30,712 bases of DNA from JANNAV01 sp031384695 (GCA_031384695.1 JANNAV010000080.1:1-30712), one strand, 5' to 3'. Numbered from the stretch's first letter, positions 20,239 through 27,909 are shown. Translations and numbers: made by a program. Notes: generated from the sequence alone by a model not told the origin.

Positions 20239-21725
20239 GGCGTGAACCAACCGCCATATTGCTGCCGGAGAAGATTTTTCTGCACCTTGCCCATGGCGTT
20301 GCGCGGTAGATCGGCGACGATCACGGCGACTTTTGGCTGTTTGAACCGCGCAAGCTTGTGACGGACAGCCACAAGAACCGCATTGGGATCAAGGGTTTGG
20401 CCCGTGCGCACGGTCAGCACCGCGAACACCGCCTCGCCAAAATCGCGATGCGGCAGGCCGATAACAGCGCTTTCCAGCACGCCCGGCACCGCATCCAACA
20501 GCAACTCCACCTCGCGGGGATAGACGTTATAGCCGCCGGTGATGATCAGGTCTTTCGCCCGCCCCACGATGTGCAGATAACCGTCGGCATCCAGCATCCC
20601 CAGATCGCCGGTGATGAACCAACCGTCGGCGCGCAACTCTTCGGCGGTTTTATCGGGCATCTGCCAGTAACCCGCGAACACGTTCGGGCCGCGCACTTCG
20701 ATGCCGCCGACGGCCTCGCCGCCGGAAATCCGCAACTCCACACCGGGCAGCGGAAACCCCACCGTTCCTGCCCGCCGATCGCCATCATAAGGGTTGGAGG
20801 TGTTCATGTTGGTTTCGGTCATACCATAACGCTCCAGCAGGCGGTGGCCGGTTCGGACGGCAAATTCCAGATGGGTTTCTGCGAGCAGGGGTGCAGAGCC
20901 TGAAATGAACAAACGCATATGAGCCGCCGCTGCACGGGTGAACGCAGGCGCTTCCAGGAGGCGGGTATAGAAGGTCGGCACGCCCATCATCGCCGTCGCT
21001 TGCGGCAGAAGGCGCAACACCGTCGCAGTGTCGAAACCTGGCAGAAAGATCATCGCGGCGCGCGCCAGCAACACGATGTTCGAGGCAACAAACAGGCCGT
21101 GGGTATGGAAGATCGGCAACGCGTGCAGCAGCACGTCCTTATCGGTAAAACGCCAGAGATCGGCCAGAACAACAGCGTTTGACAGCAGGTTATCATGGGT
21201 CAGCATCGCCCCTTTGGATCGCCCGGTGGTGCCGGAGGTGTAAAGGATCGCGGCAAGATCCTGCGGCCCGCGCGGCACTGGCGCGAATTCTGCGGGCATT
21301 GTCCTCATCTGGTCGGCCAGACTGCCGCCTGCGCTGTGGTCAAGGGTGAGTGTGCGGGCGCCATGGGTTTGTGCGACGGGAGCCAGTTCGGCGTGGCGCG
21401 CGGGATCGCAAATGAACAGGTGCGGTGTGGCGTTGCCAAGGAAATATTCCAACTCATCGGCGGTGTAGGCAGTGTTCAAGGGCAGAAACACCGCGCCCAC
21501 TGCCAGCGTGGCACCATAAAGCGCCAAAGCTTCTGGCGATTTTGTGATCTGAACCGCGATTCGATCACCCGGTTGCACGGCGTTTTGCAGCAGTACATGC
21601 GCCAACTGCGCCACCATCGCGAGAAACCCATCGCCGGTAATCATGGCGTTGTCTGCCTTGATGATCAAACCGGTCTGCCGCCCGACGAGGGGGGCAAACA
21701 ATGCGTCAAACAGATGATTGGCCAT
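20235..21725 (-). CDS. matB: Malonyl-CoA synthetase (acyl-CoA synthetase family)
   Basis: A 496-residue adenylate-forming enzyme that converts malonate, ATP and CoA to malonyl-CoA. The AMP-binding loop is YTSGTTGRSKG (162-172). Family motifs include RYGMTETNMNTSNPYDGDRR, GWFITGDLG and GRAKDLIITGGYNVYP, with the catalytic lysine in PRNAMGKVQK. The RYGMTETNMNTSNP stretch is typical of MatB as opposed to general acyl-CoA ligases. The ATG at 21725 gives MANHLFDALFAP, a usual MatB start; 36 further codons upstream are open but not family-like. The stop overlaps that of the SDR on the other strand by 4 nt. No malonate transporter or decarboxylase gene is in the window. Confidence 0.9.
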   Translation of the reverse strand: MANHLFDALFAPLVGRQTGLIIKADNAMITGDGFLAMVAQLAHVLLQNAVQPGDRIAVQITKSPEALALYGATLAVGAVFLPLNTAYTADELEYFLGNATPHLFICDPARHAELAPVAQTHGARTLTLDHSAGGSLADQMRTMPAEFAPVPRGPQDLAAILYTSGTTGRSKGAMLTHDNLLSNAVVLADLWRFTDKDVLLHALPIFHTHGLFVASNIVLLARAAMIFLPGFDTATVLRLLPQATAMMGVPTFYTRLLEAPAFTRAAAAHMRLFISGSAPLLAETHLEFAVRTGHRLLERYGMTETNMNTSNPYDGDRRAGTVGFPLPGVELRISGGEAVGGIEVRGPNVFAGYWQMPDKTAEELRADGWFITGDLGMLDADGYLHIVGRAKDLIITGGYNVYPREVELLLDAVPGVLESAVIGLPHRDFGEAVFAVLTVRTGQTLDPNAVLVAVRHKLARFKQPKVAVIVADLPRNAMGKVQKNLLRQQYGGWFTP

Positions 21726-21909
21726 GCTTTTCCCCGGGATCAGAGACTCATCCTTGCACGGCTTGCGCGCCTGCCTCAAGCACAGGATGTGCCGGGAATG
21801 TGGCCCAAACCGACAGGCGCGACGCCGAAACACCCTAGCGGCGTCACTTTATTGCCCCGGTCTTTCGGCAAATTGGTTTCAACGCCAACCCGTGAAGGAG
21901 GAGTTCAAA

Positions 21910-22074
21910 ATGAAATACGGTATCGCCCTGATCGAACGCCTGCGCGCCATGTCGAACAAGCCCGACGCGCCTGATATGTTTGACCTGCGCCTGCAGCGCA
22001 CCCGTTCGCGCGAGAACCGCCGGGTTGCGCCGGTGCTGCTGTTCAAAATCCCGCGTGAACCCCAGGAAGCCTGA
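21910..22074 (+). CDS. Small basic hypothetical protein (54 residues)
   Basis: A 54-residue ORF beginning MKYGIALIERLRAMSNK and rich in arginine, with no recognisable domain. The support is a strong ribosome-binding site, AAGGAGGAG at 21895-21903, 6 nt before the ATG. It lies between divergent matB and convergent mipZ, and its last 32 bases overlap the 3' end of mipZ. The reading frame extends upstream without a stop but with poor codon character there. I do not recognise it. Conservation in relatives would settle whether it is expressed. Confidence 0.65.
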   Translation: MKYGIALIERLRAMSNKPDAPDMFDLRLQRTRSRENRRVAPVLLFKIPREPQEA

Positions 22075-22852
22075 GTTCTTTCATCAGGTCTCGCAATTCT
22101 TGCCGGGCCGCGATGTTGGACAGGTTTAATTGATCAACGCCGGTTTCTTTCAGATCAAGCAGCGTAAGCCCGCGCGGAAACAGTTCGCGAAAGATCACCC
22201 GCTCGGAAAAGCCGGGGGCCACCCGAAAGCCGATCCGCTTGGACAGTTCTTCCAATGCCGCACCGACTTTCTTCTTGTTGTGCATCTGTTGAGCGCCCAG
22301 ACGGTTTCGCACCACGATCCAATCAATCGGCTTCAAGCCCGCCTGCGCCCGCAACTGCCGCGCGTTCCACACCATCTCGGAATAGATCGACGGCCCTTTG
22401 ACGCGGCCCGTCTCCATATCCATCCGCGCCAGAAGATCGAAATCGACAAAGCTGTCGTTCAGGGGCGTGATCAGGGTATCAGCCAGCGAATGCGCGACCT
22501 GCGACAAGCGGGTATGGCTGCCGGGGCAATCAATGATGATGAAATCTGAAATCGGCTCCAGTGCCGCAACGGCTGCTGAAAGCCTGTGGTCATAGGGGTT
22601 TTCGCCCGGTTGCAGCGCACCGGGTTCGGGTTCGGGCAGTTCGATGTAGTTTGGCGTCGGCAGTTGCAGGCCTGTGCGGGCAAGATAGGCTGTCCGGTTC
22701 TCGATATAGCGCCCAAAGCTTTTCTGCCGCATGTCAAGATCAAGGCTGCCAACCCGGTGGCCCATCCTCGACAAAGCCGTGGCAACATGCATGCAGGTGG
22801 TCGATTTGCCCGACCCGCCCTTTTCATTGCCGACCACGATGATATGCGCCAT
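22043..22852 (-). CDS. mipZ: Division plane positioning ATPase MipZ
   Basis: A 269-residue ParA/MinD-type ATPase that in Caulobacter forms a gradient from the ParB-bound poles and blocks FtsZ assembly away from midcell. The deviant Walker A is NEKGGSGKST near residues 9-18. DLDMRQKSFGRYIENR, TPLNDSFVDFDLL and ERVIFRELFPRGLTLLDL match MipZ features rather than plain ParA. The ATG at 22852 gives MAHIIVVGNEKGG, the usual start; 15 upstream codons in the ORF are ignored. It follows rpmE, but a strong hairpin-plus-T-run lies just before it. No parB is in the window, which is normal since MipZ is usually not in the parAB locus. Confidence 0.93.
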   Translation of the reverse strand: MAHIIVVGNEKGGSGKSTTCMHVATALSRMGHRVGSLDLDMRQKSFGRYIENRTAYLARTGLQLPTPNYIELPEPEPGALQPGENPYDHRLSAAVAALEPISDFIIIDCPGSHTRLSQVAHSLADTLITPLNDSFVDFDLLARMDMETGRVKGPSIYSEMVWNARQLRAQAGLKPIDWIVVRNRLGAQQMHNKKKVGAALEELSKRIGFRVAPGFSERVIFRELFPRGLTLLDLKETGVDQLNLSNIAARQELRDLMKELRLPGVHAGF

Positions 22853-22869
22853 ATTCAGCCCCCGAACCC

Positions 22870-22904
22870 AAAAACAAAGGCGCGCCGTTGCCAGCACGCC
22901 TTTG
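22870..22904 (-). terminator. Rho-independent terminator after rpmE
   Basis: On the minus strand CAAAGGCG (22897-22904) pairs with CGCCTTTG (22875-22882) across a 14-nt loop and is followed by TTTTT (22870-22874). It is 38 bp after the rpmE stop and only 17 bp before mipZ, so it ends the ribosomal transcript or limits read-through into mipZ. Confidence 0.7.
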
Positions 22905-22932
22905 GTATATGTTGCACGCTTGCGGTTGGAAA
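22904..22932 (-). promoter_or_regulatory. Possible weak promoter for mipZ
   Basis: On the minus strand TTTCCA (22927-22932) and TATACC (22904-22909) are separated by 17 bp, each with four matches to the consensus. Transcripts from it would begin at the terminator hairpin, so the hairpin would form the mipZ leader. Confidence 0.3.
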
Positions 22933-22942
22933 GCGTTTGGCC

Positions 22943-23164
22943 TCAGAAGCCGAGACCAGCGTATTTGTTCTTGAACTTCGAGACCCGGCCGCCGGTATCC
23001 ATCAACTTGGCCGATTGGCCCGTCCAGGCCGGATGCGCCAGCGGATCAATGTCTAGCGACATCTGATCGCCCTCTTTGCCCCAGGTGGTTTTTGTCTGGA
23101 ATATGCTGCCATCTGTCATCTTGACGTTGATCAGGTGATAGTCGGGGTGAATGCTGTCTTTCAT
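22943..23164 (-). CDS. rpmE: 50S ribosomal protein L31
   Basis: A 73-residue ribosomal protein. MKDSIHPDYHLINVKMTDGS is a typical L31 start, and HPAWTGQSAKLMDTGGRVSKF the usual C-terminal motif. No CxxC zinc motif is present, so it is the non-zinc alphaproteobacterial form. It follows rplS after 11 nt in the same operon, and a terminator lies behind it. Confidence 0.96.
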   Translation of the reverse strand: MKDSIHPDYHLINVKMTDGSIFQTKTTWGKEGDQMSLDIDPLAHPAWTGQSAKLMDTGGRVSKFKNKYAGLGF

Positions 23165-23175
23165 CGCCCTGCTCC

Positions 23176-23550
23176 TTATACCGCTTTGGCTTTGTAGGTG
23201 GTGTTTTCGGCGATACGGGCCGATTTGCCGCGACGGTCACGCAGGTAGTAAAGCTTGGCGCGGCGCACGCGGCCACGACGGACCACTTCGATGCTGTCGA
23301 TATTTGTGGAATAGAGGGGAAAAACCCGCTCCACACCTTCGCCGAACGAGATTTTGCGGACGGTGAAAGAAGCCGAGATGGTCATGCCGCCACGGCGACC
23401 GATAACCACACCCTCATAGGCCTGCACGCGCGAACGTGTGCCTTCTGTCACTTTGTAGCCGACTTTCACGGTATCGCCGGCACGGAAATCCGGAATTTTC
23501 TTGCCGAGGGCAGCGATCTGCTCCGCCTCGAGTATTGCGATCAGGTTCAT
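23176..23550 (-). CDS. rplS: 50S ribosomal protein L19
   Basis: A 124-residue ribosomal protein at the 30S-50S interface. It has PDFRAGDTVKVGYKVTEGTR, RVQAYEGVVIGRRGGM, SFTVRKISFGEGVERVFPLYS and the basic VRRAKLYYLRDRRGKSARI tail, all diagnostic of L19. The ATG at 23550 (MNLIAILEAEQ) has AAGGA 7 nt upstream; an ATG five codons earlier lies on that site and is unlikely. It heads an rplS-rpmE operon with its own candidate promoter. A plus-strand GNAT separates it from trmD, with which it often clusters. Confidence 0.97.
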   Translation of the reverse strand: MNLIAILEAEQIAALGKKIPDFRAGDTVKVGYKVTEGTRSRVQAYEGVVIGRRGGMTISASFTVRKISFGEGVERVFPLYSTNIDSIEVVRRGRVRRAKLYYLRDRRGKSARIAENTTYKAKAV

Positions 23551-23764
23551 GCCTGGTCCTTTCAATGCTCAGGGGTTTTCCCCCGAAATGACGCCGCACC
23601 AGAGCTCTCGGTCTTCGATCGGGTCCCGGCCAGAAAAGGCCAGCCCGCCAGAGGTAGTTCGTGCTTTTTGCGATCCGCACCTCAGGCCCGCGTCTGTCGA
23701 AGCAGAAAGACGGATTTGCCAAAAGGAATCGGGCCTGACGGGCAGATTGACCGCAGACAGAGGG

Positions 23765-23793
23765 CGTATAGGCGCTGGGGGAGGGTGGGTCAA
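23765..23793 (-). promoter_or_regulatory. Candidate sigma-70 promoter of rplS-rpmE
   Basis: On the minus strand TTGACC (23788-23793) and TATACG (23765-23770) are separated by exactly 17 bp. It is about 210 bp upstream of rplS and fits its need for strong expression. Confidence 0.55.
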
Positions 23794-23859
23794 GTGGCGG
23801 GTTGGGGCGCAAGGCATGACGGTGAATCCGTCTTTACACCGGACCAAAGGCGTTGCAAT

Positions 23860-23873
23860 GATTTGATCAAATC
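23860..23873. promoter_or_regulatory. 14-bp perfect palindrome upstream of the GNAT gene
   Basis: GATTTGATCAAATC is a perfect palindrome 49 bp before the GNAT start, in AT-rich sequence. It lacks the 4-bp centre of a FNR-type box (TTGAT-N4-ATCAA). It could be an operator for the GNAT gene. Confidence 0.35.
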
Positions 23874-23922
23874 TTGGTGGCTCGGCTGCTGGCGCACCGG
23901 AATTTGCCAAAGGAAAAAAACC

Positions 23923-24423
23923 ATGTCCGAAATAAAGACAAAAGACCCGAGGTTTCGGGTGCGCCGGGCCGAAGTGCGGGATGCGGGCGAGGTTTTGGGG
24001 TACATGCACAAGTTGGGGGCCTATCAGAAGATGGCCGATCAAATCACCGCCAGCGAAGCCAGTATCGAAAAGCTGTTGGCCACCGGACAGGGCGAGGCGG
24101 TTTTCGGAATCTGTGACGGCGTGACGGCTGGCTTTGTATTCTTCAATCAGACCTCGTCGGCGTTTACCGGCAGAACGGGGCTTTTCATCGACGCGCTTTA
24201 CGTTGACCAGACGATGCGGGGGCGGGGGCTTGGCAAGGTGTTGATGGAGTTCATGGCGCATGAGGCTTTGGCGCGCGGCTGTCAGATGCTGGAATGGGGT
24301 TGCCTTGACTGGAACGCACCGGCCATTGCATTCTATCAGGGGTTAGGGGCCTATTGTCTTGATATCATGCGGATCTACCGGCTTTCACCCGAGGATTTGA
24401 AGATCAACGCGGCGCGGCTCTGA
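23923..24423 (+). CDS. GNAT family N-acetyltransferase
   Basis: A 166-residue acetyltransferase. The acetyl-CoA site is QTMRGRGLGKVLM (RxxGxG/A type) after the IDALYVD strand, and the C-terminal part NAPAIAFYQGLGAYCLD is typical of diamine or ribosomal GNATs. The start at 23923 has AAAGGA about 8 nt upstream; upstream frame extension is not used. It lies on the plus strand between trmD and rplS, which are usually adjacent, so it looks like an insertion of a single gene into a conserved block. The substrate could be a polyamine or amino acid-like amine, but cannot be fixed. Confidence 0.9.
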   Translation: MSEIKTKDPRFRVRRAEVRDAGEVLGYMHKLGAYQKMADQITASEASIEKLLATGQGEAVFGICDGVTAGFVFFNQTSSAFTGRTGLFIDALYVDQTMRGRGLGKVLMEFMAHEALARGCQMLEWGCLDWNAPAIAFYQGLGAYCLDIMRIYRLSPEDLKINAARL

Positions 24424-24431
24424 CGACGCTG

Positions 24432-25241
24432 CTAATTTGGTTTTCGGCCCGTGTAGACCGCCCACAGATCGGGCCTGCGGGATTTGGTGATAGCTTCAGC
24501 CTCGGTTCTTCGCCATTTGGCGATGGCACCGTGATTTCCCGATTGCAGCACCTCGGGGATCGGCAGATCATTCCAGAGGGCGGGCCGGGTGTATTGGGGA
24601 TGCTCCAAAAGTCCGTCGGAAAAGCTTTCTTCTTCGGTAGAGGCCTGATTGCCCAGAACGCCCGGCAAAAGGCGCACGGTGGCGTCGATCAGGGCGGCGG
24701 CGGCAATCTCGCCACCCGTCAGAACGAAATCGCCCAGGCTGATTTCCTCTATGGCGTGGTGATCCAGCAATCGCTGGTCGACGCCTTCAAAGCGGCCGCA
24801 CAGCAGCGTGATGCCATCCGCCTGCGCCAGTCGTTGTGCTACCCCTTGTGTGAAGGGCGCGCCGCGGGGTGACAGGTAGATTATGGGCCAACGTGCGCGC
24901 GGCAGGCCACTGGCTGCGGCGGTAAGGGCCGCGTCGAGCACATCGGCGCGGATCACCATGCCTGCGCCACCGCCTGCCGGGGTGTCATCGACGTTGCGGT
25001 GTTTGCCGACGCCAAAAAGGCGCAGGTCAACGGGTTCCAACGCCCACAGACCGAAATCCAGGGCCTTACCGGTAAGGGAAAGGCCGAGGATTCCGGGGAA
25101 AGCTTCGGGGAAAAGGGTGATCACCCGGGCGATCCATGCGCCTTTCACCCGGCGGGGTTCCTCCATCAGATCGCGCGGCGCTAGGCTGGCCGAAATGCTT
25201 AGCCTGCGATGGGATTTGCCGGGTTTGGGTTCATCAGTCAT
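24432..25241 (-). CDS. trmD: tRNA (guanine-37-N1)-methyltransferase
   Basis: A 269-residue SPOUT-class methyltransferase that adds a methyl group to G37 of tRNAs and prevents frameshifting. Family motifs are present: RVITLFPEAFPGILG, DDTPAGGGAGMV, IIYLSPRG, LCGRFEGVDQRLL and ISLGDFVLTGGE with the knot glycine-rich loop. The N-terminus has about 36 extra residues before the catalytic domain, which is common in this group as far as I recall. The ATG at 25241 overlaps the stop of the upstream membrane-protein gene by 4 nt. It ends a minus-strand operon that starts near ffh. Confidence 0.96.
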   Translation of the reverse strand: MTDEPKPGKSHRRLSISASLAPRDLMEEPRRVKGAWIARVITLFPEAFPGILGLSLTGKALDFGLWALEPVDLRLFGVGKHRNVDDTPAGGGAGMVIRADVLDAALTAAASGLPRARWPIIYLSPRGAPFTQGVAQRLAQADGITLLCGRFEGVDQRLLDHHAIEEISLGDFVLTGGEIAAAALIDATVRLLPGVLGNQASTEEESFSDGLLEHPQYTRPALWNDLPIPEVLQSGNHGAIAKWRRTEAEAITKSRRPDLWAVYTGRKPN

Positions 25242-26125
25242 GCCGGGGGCACATCGCGCAGGGTTTCGATCAGGCGGCGCAGGGGAGCTTCGGCGCTGGT
25301 GTGGCGCAACCCATCGGCAAGCGAAGACAGCTTTCCGGGTTTGGGAAAATGCGGCCGCAGCTTTGCGTCCGATTGGAGCGCGAGTTGCAACCGCTGCACG
25401 AACAACGTAATCAATTCAGGATCTTGTGGCAGGATATCGAGAACTTCGGCAGGGCCATTCTCGGTGCAGCTTTTGATCAGACGGGGATCGGTTGCGTGCA
25501 AAACCAGCGCTTTCAGTTCGGCGATCACGGCGAGGCCGGCCCGCGCGCGGTCCATCAGGGCAGCACGAATGCGGGCTTCTTCGGCGTGGCGGGCAAGGGC
25601 CGTGAGGTGCGATTGCAACGTTGTCAGATCAATATCGGCGGGCAGATCGGCGAGCGGTTCGATCATGCGGCGGGCAAGGGTGTTGGCGCTGGCGGTCTGG
25701 GCGGGGTCGGCGGGTTGCGGGCTGGTGGTTTGCTCAATGTTGGCTTCAAGGCCAACCGCCTGCCACGGATCCCAGATCAGTCGCGACAGCGGGATTGACA
25801 GGAAAGACACCGAAATTGGCAGCAGCAAGGGAAAGGGCGGCAGCGCCCCCAGAACCCCGCCCAACCCGCGACCGATTGCAAAACAAAGGGTTACCAGAAA
25901 AATCTGCATCACACCCTGGGCTGCCAGCGCCACCAGCGCCTCGGCCCGTGCCCAGTCTTTCAGGTGACGGGGCCAGAGATGCGGGCGCAGGATGAACAGC
26001 CACAGCATGAAGATCGCGACGAAACCCGGCACCACCCGCCAGCCAAAACCACCAAGGCCCGCCAGCAATGGGCCGAGATACAGCAAAGCCGTGGTGCCCA
26101 TCAGCAAACGCAAGCGATTGTGCAT
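25238..26125 (-). CDS. Membrane protein of unknown function between rimM and trmD
   Basis: A 295-residue protein. The first half is hydrophobic, with segments near residues 8-25, 30-45, 65-85 and 90-115. The second half is soluble and helical, ending in LIETLRDVPPA, with several heptad-like leucines. I do not recognise the family. The tight spacing (48 bp from rimM, 4-nt overlap with trmD) says that it is part of the translation operon, and similar genes are common at this place in relatives, as I recall. Its role in the membrane is unknown. Confidence 0.8.
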   Translation of the reverse strand: MHNRLRLLMGTTALLYLGPLLAGLGGFGWRVVPGFVAIFMLWLFILRPHLWPRHLKDWARAEALVALAAQGVMQIFLVTLCFAIGRGLGGVLGALPPFPLLLPISVSFLSIPLSRLIWDPWQAVGLEANIEQTTSPQPADPAQTASANTLARRMIEPLADLPADIDLTTLQSHLTALARHAEEARIRAALMDRARAGLAVIAELKALVLHATDPRLIKSCTENGPAEVLDILPQDPELITLFVQRLQLALQSDAKLRPHFPKPGKLSSLADGLRHTSAEAPLRRLIETLRDVPPA

Positions 26126-26173
26126 GATTTGTCTTGCCCCTCTATCGGTGGCAGATTGGCGCGGGATGGGCGC

Positions 26174-26677
26174 TTAGTCCAGCCCTTCGGGAAGATCAAC
26201 GATGATGCGGCGGACGGCAAGATCGACGGCGGGCACAGCGGCGCGGGTGAAGGGGAGGAGCAGGCTTTCCTTCAGGCCAGCACCCGTGATTTCGATCAGA
26301 TCACCCGCGCCGTGGTTGTGCAAAGCATGAACGCGGCCCATCAAAGTGCCGCCGGTATCGTAGACATCGAGGCCGATGAGGTCGGTGTGATAGAACTCGT
26401 CATCTGGCAGAGCAGGGAGTTTTTCCCTTGCAACATAAAGGCTTGTGCCTTTCAGCGCATCGGCTTGTTCCTTGGTTGTGATGCCGGAAACCCTTGCGCC
26501 GAGGCCGCCTGCGACCGGGCGGGTGAGTTTGATTGTGAACTGGCGGGAGCCGTCTTCGGTGGACAGCGGGCCGTAGGAGGCGATGGCTTCGGGGTCGGTG
26601 CAAAAGCTTTTCAGGCGCACCTCGCCCATCACGCCGAATGATCCGGCAATGGCACCGACGCAGGTTTTTTCGGACAT
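26174..26677 (-). CDS. rimM: Ribosome maturation factor RimM
   Basis: A 167-residue factor for 30S assembly that binds protein S19. It has VGAIAGSFGVMGEVRLKSF at the N-terminus, and a C-terminal PRC-barrel with EFYHTDLIGLDV, GRVHALHNHGAGDLIEI and LLLPFTRAAVPAVDLAVRR. The ATG at 26677 shares one base with the stop of the upstream bluB-like gene; an ATG six codons earlier is possible but weak. The order rpsP-(bluB)-rimM-trmD is the usual one with an extra gene. Confidence 0.95.
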   Translation of the reverse strand: MSEKTCVGAIAGSFGVMGEVRLKSFCTDPEAIASYGPLSTEDGSRQFTIKLTRPVAGGLGARVSGITTKEQADALKGTSLYVAREKLPALPDDEFYHTDLIGLDVYDTGGTLMGRVHALHNHGAGDLIEITGAGLKESLLLPFTRAAVPAVDLAVRRIIVDLPEGLD

Positions 26678-27207
26678 CAGCGGGTCTCCAACCAAAGGGC
26701 GCGGGCGCGGGATTCACAGCCGACACGTTCAAGTTCTGGTGCGTTTTCAACAGCTTCTGGCCACCCCACACAGAGATAGCCGATCGATTTCCAGCTTGGC
26801 GGAGCGGCCATATCCTGGACAAGGCGGGGAGCGTCGAGGATGGAGATCCAGCCTACCCCCAGGCCTTCGGCGCGGGCGGCGAGCCAGAAGAGGGTGATGG
26901 CACCGACCACCGAATAGGCGCGGGTTTCGGGCATGGATTGCGCGCCGAGGCCGGCACCTTTGGCGGTTTTCTCGTCACAATACACGGCCAGATGCACCGG
27001 GGCTTCGTGCATGCCGGACAGTTTCAAACCGGCATATAGTTTAGCCTTTTCATCGACATAGCCTTGCAGGGCCTGCGCGTTTGCACCGAGGCAGCGGTTC
27101 AACACCGCTGCCTCGACGGGATCCTTGCGGAAGTGGCGCACGTCGCGCCGCGACCGGATCCGATCAGTAAATTCCTCCCTGAAATCAGGGGTATAGCTGC
27201 CCAGCAT
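26677..27207 (-). pseudogene. bluB-like nitroreductase with internal in-frame deletion
   Basis: A 176-residue open frame that resembles BluB, the oxygen-dependent enzyme that cuts FMN to 5,6-dimethylbenzimidazole, the lower ligand of vitamin B12. RRDVRHFRKDPV, LYAGLKLSGMHEAPVHLAVY, MPETRAYSVVGAITLFWLAARAEGLGVGWISIL and IGYLCVGWP match the family. The segment between DPVEAAVLNR and ANAQALQGY, which in BluB holds the flavin-binding APSVGxSQPWRF part (about 35-40 residues), is missing while the frame is kept. BluB is usually near 210-220 residues. The gene may be inactive or changed; a sequencing or assembly error is not excluded. A perfect inverted repeat lies at the junction. Coupled to rimM and 12 bp from rpsP. 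Confidence 0.72.
27087..27115. repeat. Perfect 12-bp inverted repeat at the bluB deletion point
   Basis: CGAGGCAGCGGT (27087-27098) and ACCGCTGCCTCG (27104-27115) are exact complements around TCAAC. It encodes EAAVLNRCLG of the shortened bluB-like protein, right where the flavin-binding segment is missing. Such hairpins can promote deletions in replication, or can mark a chimeric read. Confidence 0.7.
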
Positions 27208-27219
27208 GGCAGCGGACCA

Positions 27220-27573
27220 TCACTCGGCTGCGGGTTCGGCGGCGCGGGCGGCTTTTTTGGCCGTCAGGGCCGTCATGCGCTTGCCGGGGATGGCGGCCTT
27301 GGGGTTGTTGCGGACAGTTTTTGCAACGATTCCAGCAGCTTCGAGCATGCGCGAGACGCGATCGGTGGGTTGGGCGCCGACGGAAAGCCAGTGCTTTACG
27401 CGGTCCATATCCATTTTCACGCGCTCTTCGCTGTCTTTGGCCAGCAGCGGGTTGTAGGTGCCCAGCTTTTCCAGAAAGCGGCCATCGCGCGGGTTGCGCG
27501 CATCGGTGGCGACGATCGAATAGTGCGGGCGCTTTTTCGAGCCACCACGGGCCAGACGGATTTTCATGGACAT
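27220..27573 (-). CDS. rpsP: 30S ribosomal protein S16
   Basis: A 117-residue ribosomal protein. MKIRLARGGSKKRPHYSIVATDAR, RDGRFLEKLGTYNP and DMDRVKHWLSVGAQPTDRV are typical of S16, followed by a long alanine/lysine-rich C-terminal tail (KKAARAAEPAAE). The start at 27573 (MSMKIRLARG) is 8 nt after AAGGAG; the internal ATG two codons later would be too far from it. It is 51 bp after the chorismate mutase gene in the minus-strand operon. Confidence 0.97.
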   Translation of the reverse strand: MSMKIRLARGGSKKRPHYSIVATDARNPRDGRFLEKLGTYNPLLAKDSEERVKMDMDRVKHWLSVGAQPTDRVSRMLEAAGIVAKTVRNNPKAAIPGKRMTALTAKKAARAAEPAAE

Positions 27574-27624
27574 CTTGTAGTCTCCTTGGGTTTTCAAAGT
27601 AGGATAAAACGGGCGAAGTGCCTG

Positions 27625-27909
27625 TTATTGCTGTAGTTTCTCGTGATGCCTGATGACTTCGGAGATGATGAAGGTCAGGAATTTCCTGGCCAGTTCCGGA
27701 TCCAGATTGGCCTCTTGCGACAGGTCTTCCAGCCGCCGCATCTGGGCCGCCTCGCGGGCCGGATCAGAAGGCGGCAGGTTGTGTTCGGCCTTCAGACGCC
27801 CCACGGCCTGGGTCTGTTTGAAGCGTTCGGCGAGGGTATAGACGAGGATCGCATCCAGCCGGTCGATGGCGTCGCGGTGGGTTTTCAACAGGGTGGCGGC
27901 GTCGGTCAT
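27625..27909 (-). CDS. Chorismate mutase, AroQ class
   Basis: A 94-residue helical protein. The order of helices (LLKTHRDAIDRLDAILVYTLAERFKQTQAVGRLKAEHNLPPSDPARE) is that of small AroQ-fold chorismate mutases, which turn chorismate into prephenate for Phe and Tyr synthesis. Conserved features are RxxIDxLDxxLvxLLaeRf, the active-site basic region RLKAEHNLP and PxRE. It lies between the GNAT pair and rpsP. Its ATG at 27909 has GGAGG about 6 nt upstream. An 82-bp gap precedes it on the side of the GNAT genes, with the second copy of a repeated motif. Confidence 0.9.
   Translation of the reverse strand: MTDAATLLKTHRDAIDRLDAILVYTLAERFKQTQAVGRLKAEHNLPPSDPAREAAQMRRLEDLSQEANLDPELARKFLTFIISEVIRHHEKLQQ

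Larger units (their letters stand above)
23551..23922. other. Intergenic region between rplS and the divergent GNAT gene
   Basis: No gene is supported. It carries the rplS leader of about 200 nt with a small GGCC-AGAAAA-GGCC hairpin (23628-23641), a good minus-strand promoter, and a 14-bp palindrome near the GNAT gene. Reading frames here are open by GC bias only. Confidence 0.6.

Noticed and set aside
23628..23641. GGCC-AGAAAA-GGCC hairpin in the rplS leader as an L19 autoregulatory element
   Set aside because: The stem is only 4 bp and the known L19 leader family is, as I recall, in other phyla; too weak to call.
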